Part shown: positions 61,892 through 64,000 of the stretch, one piece after another
Numbering within the stretch: position 1 is the first letter of the stretch
How the letters are laid out: the number at the start of each line of letters is the position of its first letter
Assembly: GCA_027450005.1 (NCBI GenBank)
Contig: DAIDKO010000030.1
Span: 53,819 to 117,818 of the forward strand
Length of the DNA stretch: 64,000 nucleotides
DNA from: Rhodanobacter sp.
GTDB taxonomy: Bacteria > Pseudomonadota > Gammaproteobacteria > Xanthomonadales > Rhodanobacteraceae
Direction: 5' to 3'
Made by a program: the position numbers and the translations under genes
The notes under the pieces: generated by a model
What the model was told of the DNA's origin: nothing
What the model saw: only the letters and a program-made list of their open reading frames with translations
Database searches by the model: none

Positions 61892-62875
61892 ATGAAAGCC
61901 CCCGTTCGAGTTGCCGTTACCGGCGCCGCTGGCCAGATCGGCTACGCGCTGCTGTTCCGCATTGCCGCCGGCGACATGCTGGGCCCCGACCAGCCGGTGA
62001 TCCTGCACCTGCTGGAAATCACCCCGGCGCTGCCTGCGCTGCAGGGCGTGGTGATGGAGCTCAACGATTGCGCGTTCCCGACGCTGGCCGGCGTGGTCGC
62101 CACCGACGACGTCAACGTGGCCTTCAAGGACGTCGATTACGCCCTGCTGGTCGGCGCCCGCCCGCGCGGTCCGGGCATGGAGCGCAAGGACCTGCTGGAG
62201 GCCAACGGCGCGATCTTCGCCCCGCAGGGCAAGGCGCTGAACGACCATGCCAAGCGCGACGTGAAGGTGCTGGTGGTCGGCAACCCGGCCAACACCAACG
62301 CGCTGATCGCCCAGCAGAACGCGCCCAGCCTCGATCCGAAGTGCTTTACCGCGATGGTGCGCCTCGACCACAACCGCGCGCTGTCGCAGCTTGCCGAAAG
62401 GACCGGCAAGCACACCACCGACATCAGGAAGGTCACCATCTGGGGCAACCACAGCTCCACCCAGTACCCGGACCTGCACCACGCCACCGTGGACGGCAAG
62501 CCGGCGCTGTCGCTGGTCGAGCAGTCTTGGTACGAGAGCGACTTCATCCCGACCGTGCAGCAGCGCGGCGCGGCGATCATCAAGGCGCGTGGCGCCTCGT
62601 CGGCCGCCTCGGCGGCTTCCGCCGCGATCGACCACATGCGCACCTGGGCGCTGGGCACGGCCGAGGGCGACTGGGTGTCGATGGGCATTCCGTCCGACGG
62701 CTCCTACGGCATCGCGCCAGGCGTGATCTTCGGTTACCCGGTGACGGTGAAGGACGGCAAGTACACCATCGTGCAGGGCCTGGAGATCAACGCTTTCTCG
62801 CAGGCGCGCATCGACGCCACCGAGAAGGAGCTGCGCGAGGAACGCGCGGGCGTGGAGCACCTGTTCGCCAAGTAA
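61892..62875 (+). CDS. mdh: Malate dehydrogenase
   Basis: [43 protein letters not shown]. Confidence 0.96.
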   Translation: MKAPVRVAVTGAAGQIGYALLFRIAAGDMLGPDQPVILHLLEITPALPALQGVVMELNDCAFPTLAGVVATDDVNVAFKDVDYALLVGARPRGPGMERKDLLEANGAIFAPQGKALNDHAKRDVKVLVVGNPANTNALIAQQNAPSLDPKCFTAMVRLDHNRALSQLAERTGKHTTDIRKVTIWGNHSSTQYPDLHHATVDGKPALSLVEQSWYESDFIPTVQQRGAAIIKARGASSAASAASAAIDHMRTWALGTAEGDWVSMGIPSDGSYGIAPGVIFGYPVTVKDGKYTIVQGLEINAFSQARIDATEKELREERAGVEHLFAK

Positions 62876-62902
62876 GCGGGCGCGTTGCGTTTGCTTAAGG
62901 GG

Positions 62903-62930
62903 AAGGGCGGCCTTGGCCGCCCTTCTTCGT
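62903..62930 (+). terminator. Rho-independent terminator of mdh
   Basis: AAGGGCGGCC-tt-GGCCGCCCTT followed by CTTCGTT. Confidence 0.8.
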
Positions 62931-63021
62931 TCCAGCGCGGTGATTGCCTGCGACCATCGTCGCGCTGCCCAAGCCGCGATGCCGAGACTAGGCTTGCAAC
63001 GGGTCGGTACGGGAGGCGGGC

Positions 63022-64000
63022 ATGGACTACGAATCGTTCTACCGTCAGTCGGTCGAACAGCCGGAGCTGTTCTGGGCCGAGCAGGCACGGCGCATCCACT
63101 GGGAAACGCCGCCGCGGCAGATCCTCGACCAGTCGAGGCCGCCATTCCGCCGCTGGTTCGTGGGCGGCACCACCAACCTCTGCCACAACGCGGTGGACCG
63201 GCACCTTGCCGAGCGGGCGGAACAATTGGCGCTGGTGGCGGTATCCAGCGAGACGGGCATCACCCGGGAGTTCAGCTACCGCGCGCTGTATCGCGAGGTA
63301 AACACTTTCGCCGCCGTGCTGAAGTCGATGGAAGTGGGCCGCGGTGACCGCGTGGTGATCTACCTGCCGAACATCGCCGAGGCGGTGTTCGCGATGCTGG
63401 CATGCGCGCGCATCGGCGCGGTGCACTCGGTGGTGTTCGGCGGGTTCGCGGCGCACAACCTGGCGCTGCGCATCGACGATGCGCAGCCAAAGTTGCTGGT
63501 CTGTGCCGACGCCGGCATGCGCGCGGGCAAGGTGATTCCGCACAAGCCGCTGGTGGATGCTGCGCTGAACGAAGCCTCGGCACCGCCGCCCAGGGTGCTG
63601 GTGGTGGATCGCGGGCTCGATGCGCAGATGAACCGCGTGCCCGGTCGCGACGAGAATTACGCCGAGCTTCGCGCGCAGCACCGGGATGCCGAAGTACCGG
63701 TGGCGTGGATGGAATCGAACGAACCGAGCTACCTGCTCTACACCTCGGGCACCACCGGCAAGCCCAAGGGCGTGCAGCGCGATACCGGGGGCTACGCGGT
63801 GGCGATGGCGATGTCGATCCGCTGCATCTTCGACATCGCGCCGGGGCAGGTGATGTTCTCCACCTCCGACGTGGGCTGGGCCGTTGGGCATTCCTACAAC
63901 GTCTACGGGCCGCTGATCGGCGGCGCGACCTCGCTGCTGTACGAGGGTCTGCCCACGCGGCCGGACCCCGGCGTGTGGTGGGGCCTGTGCGAGAAGTACG
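63022..64000 (+). CDS. prpE: Propionyl/acetyl-CoA synthetase (3' end outside window)
   Basis: MDYESFYRQSVEQPELFWAEQARRIHW..., YLLYTSGTTGKPKGVQRDTGGYAVA. Confidence 0.88.
   Translation, partial: MDYESFYRQSVEQPELFWAEQARRIHWETPPRQILDQSRPPFRRWFVGGTTNLCHNAVDRHLAERAEQLALVAVSSETGITREFSYRALYREVNTFAAVLKSMEVGRGDRVVIYLPNIAEAVFAMLACARIGAVHSVVFGGFAAHNLALRIDDAQPKLLVCADAGMRAGKVIPHKPLVDAALNEASAPPPRVLVVDRGLDAQMNRVPGRDENYAELRAQHRDAEVPVAWMESNEPSYLLYTSGTTGKPKGVQRDTGGYAVAMAMSIRCIFDIAPGQVMFSTSDVGWAVGHSYNVYGPLIGGATSLLYEGLPTRPDPGVWWGLCEKY

Overview
This window is about 64 kb of GC-rich gammaproteobacterial chromosome. Gene content and order suggest the Rhodanobacteraceae/Xanthomonadaceae group, but that is inference. 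Most of it is housekeeping or ordinary accessory genes: lolD, exbB/exbD, msbA, lpxK; hutI, a ClC channel, hutG; a Cpx-like two-component system with a Spy-like protein; trmO, slp, rlmJ; a copL/copA/copB/cytochrome c copper cluster; a GGDEF/EAL protein; an RND efflux operon with its two-component system; a PadR/HAAS module; DUF1501/DUF1800; an OprB-type porin; typA, ppiB, an aminotransferase, mdh and prpE. I found no CRISPR array, rRNA or tRNA by eye. The observations most worth a second look are: (i) two divergent 'LysR regulator / oxidoreductase' loci (9.37-11.59 kb and 25.23-26.89 kb) in which all four genes carry in-frame stop codons (6 TAG, 2 TGA) with no frameshift and normal length; (ii) a comEC remnant between lolD and exbB; (iii) two tandem hairpins and a competing outer pairing between a copL-like leader ORF and copA; (iv) an exact GTAAA-N5-GTAAA CpxR-type box between the spy-like gene and its RR/HK pair; (v) a CusR-like palindrome upstream of an RND operon with an atypical permease motif; (vi) a gene-poor 0.7 kb segment containing a 19-bp-arm near-perfect palindrome and other dyads. 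All calls come from reading the sequence and supplied ORFs; no database search was run.
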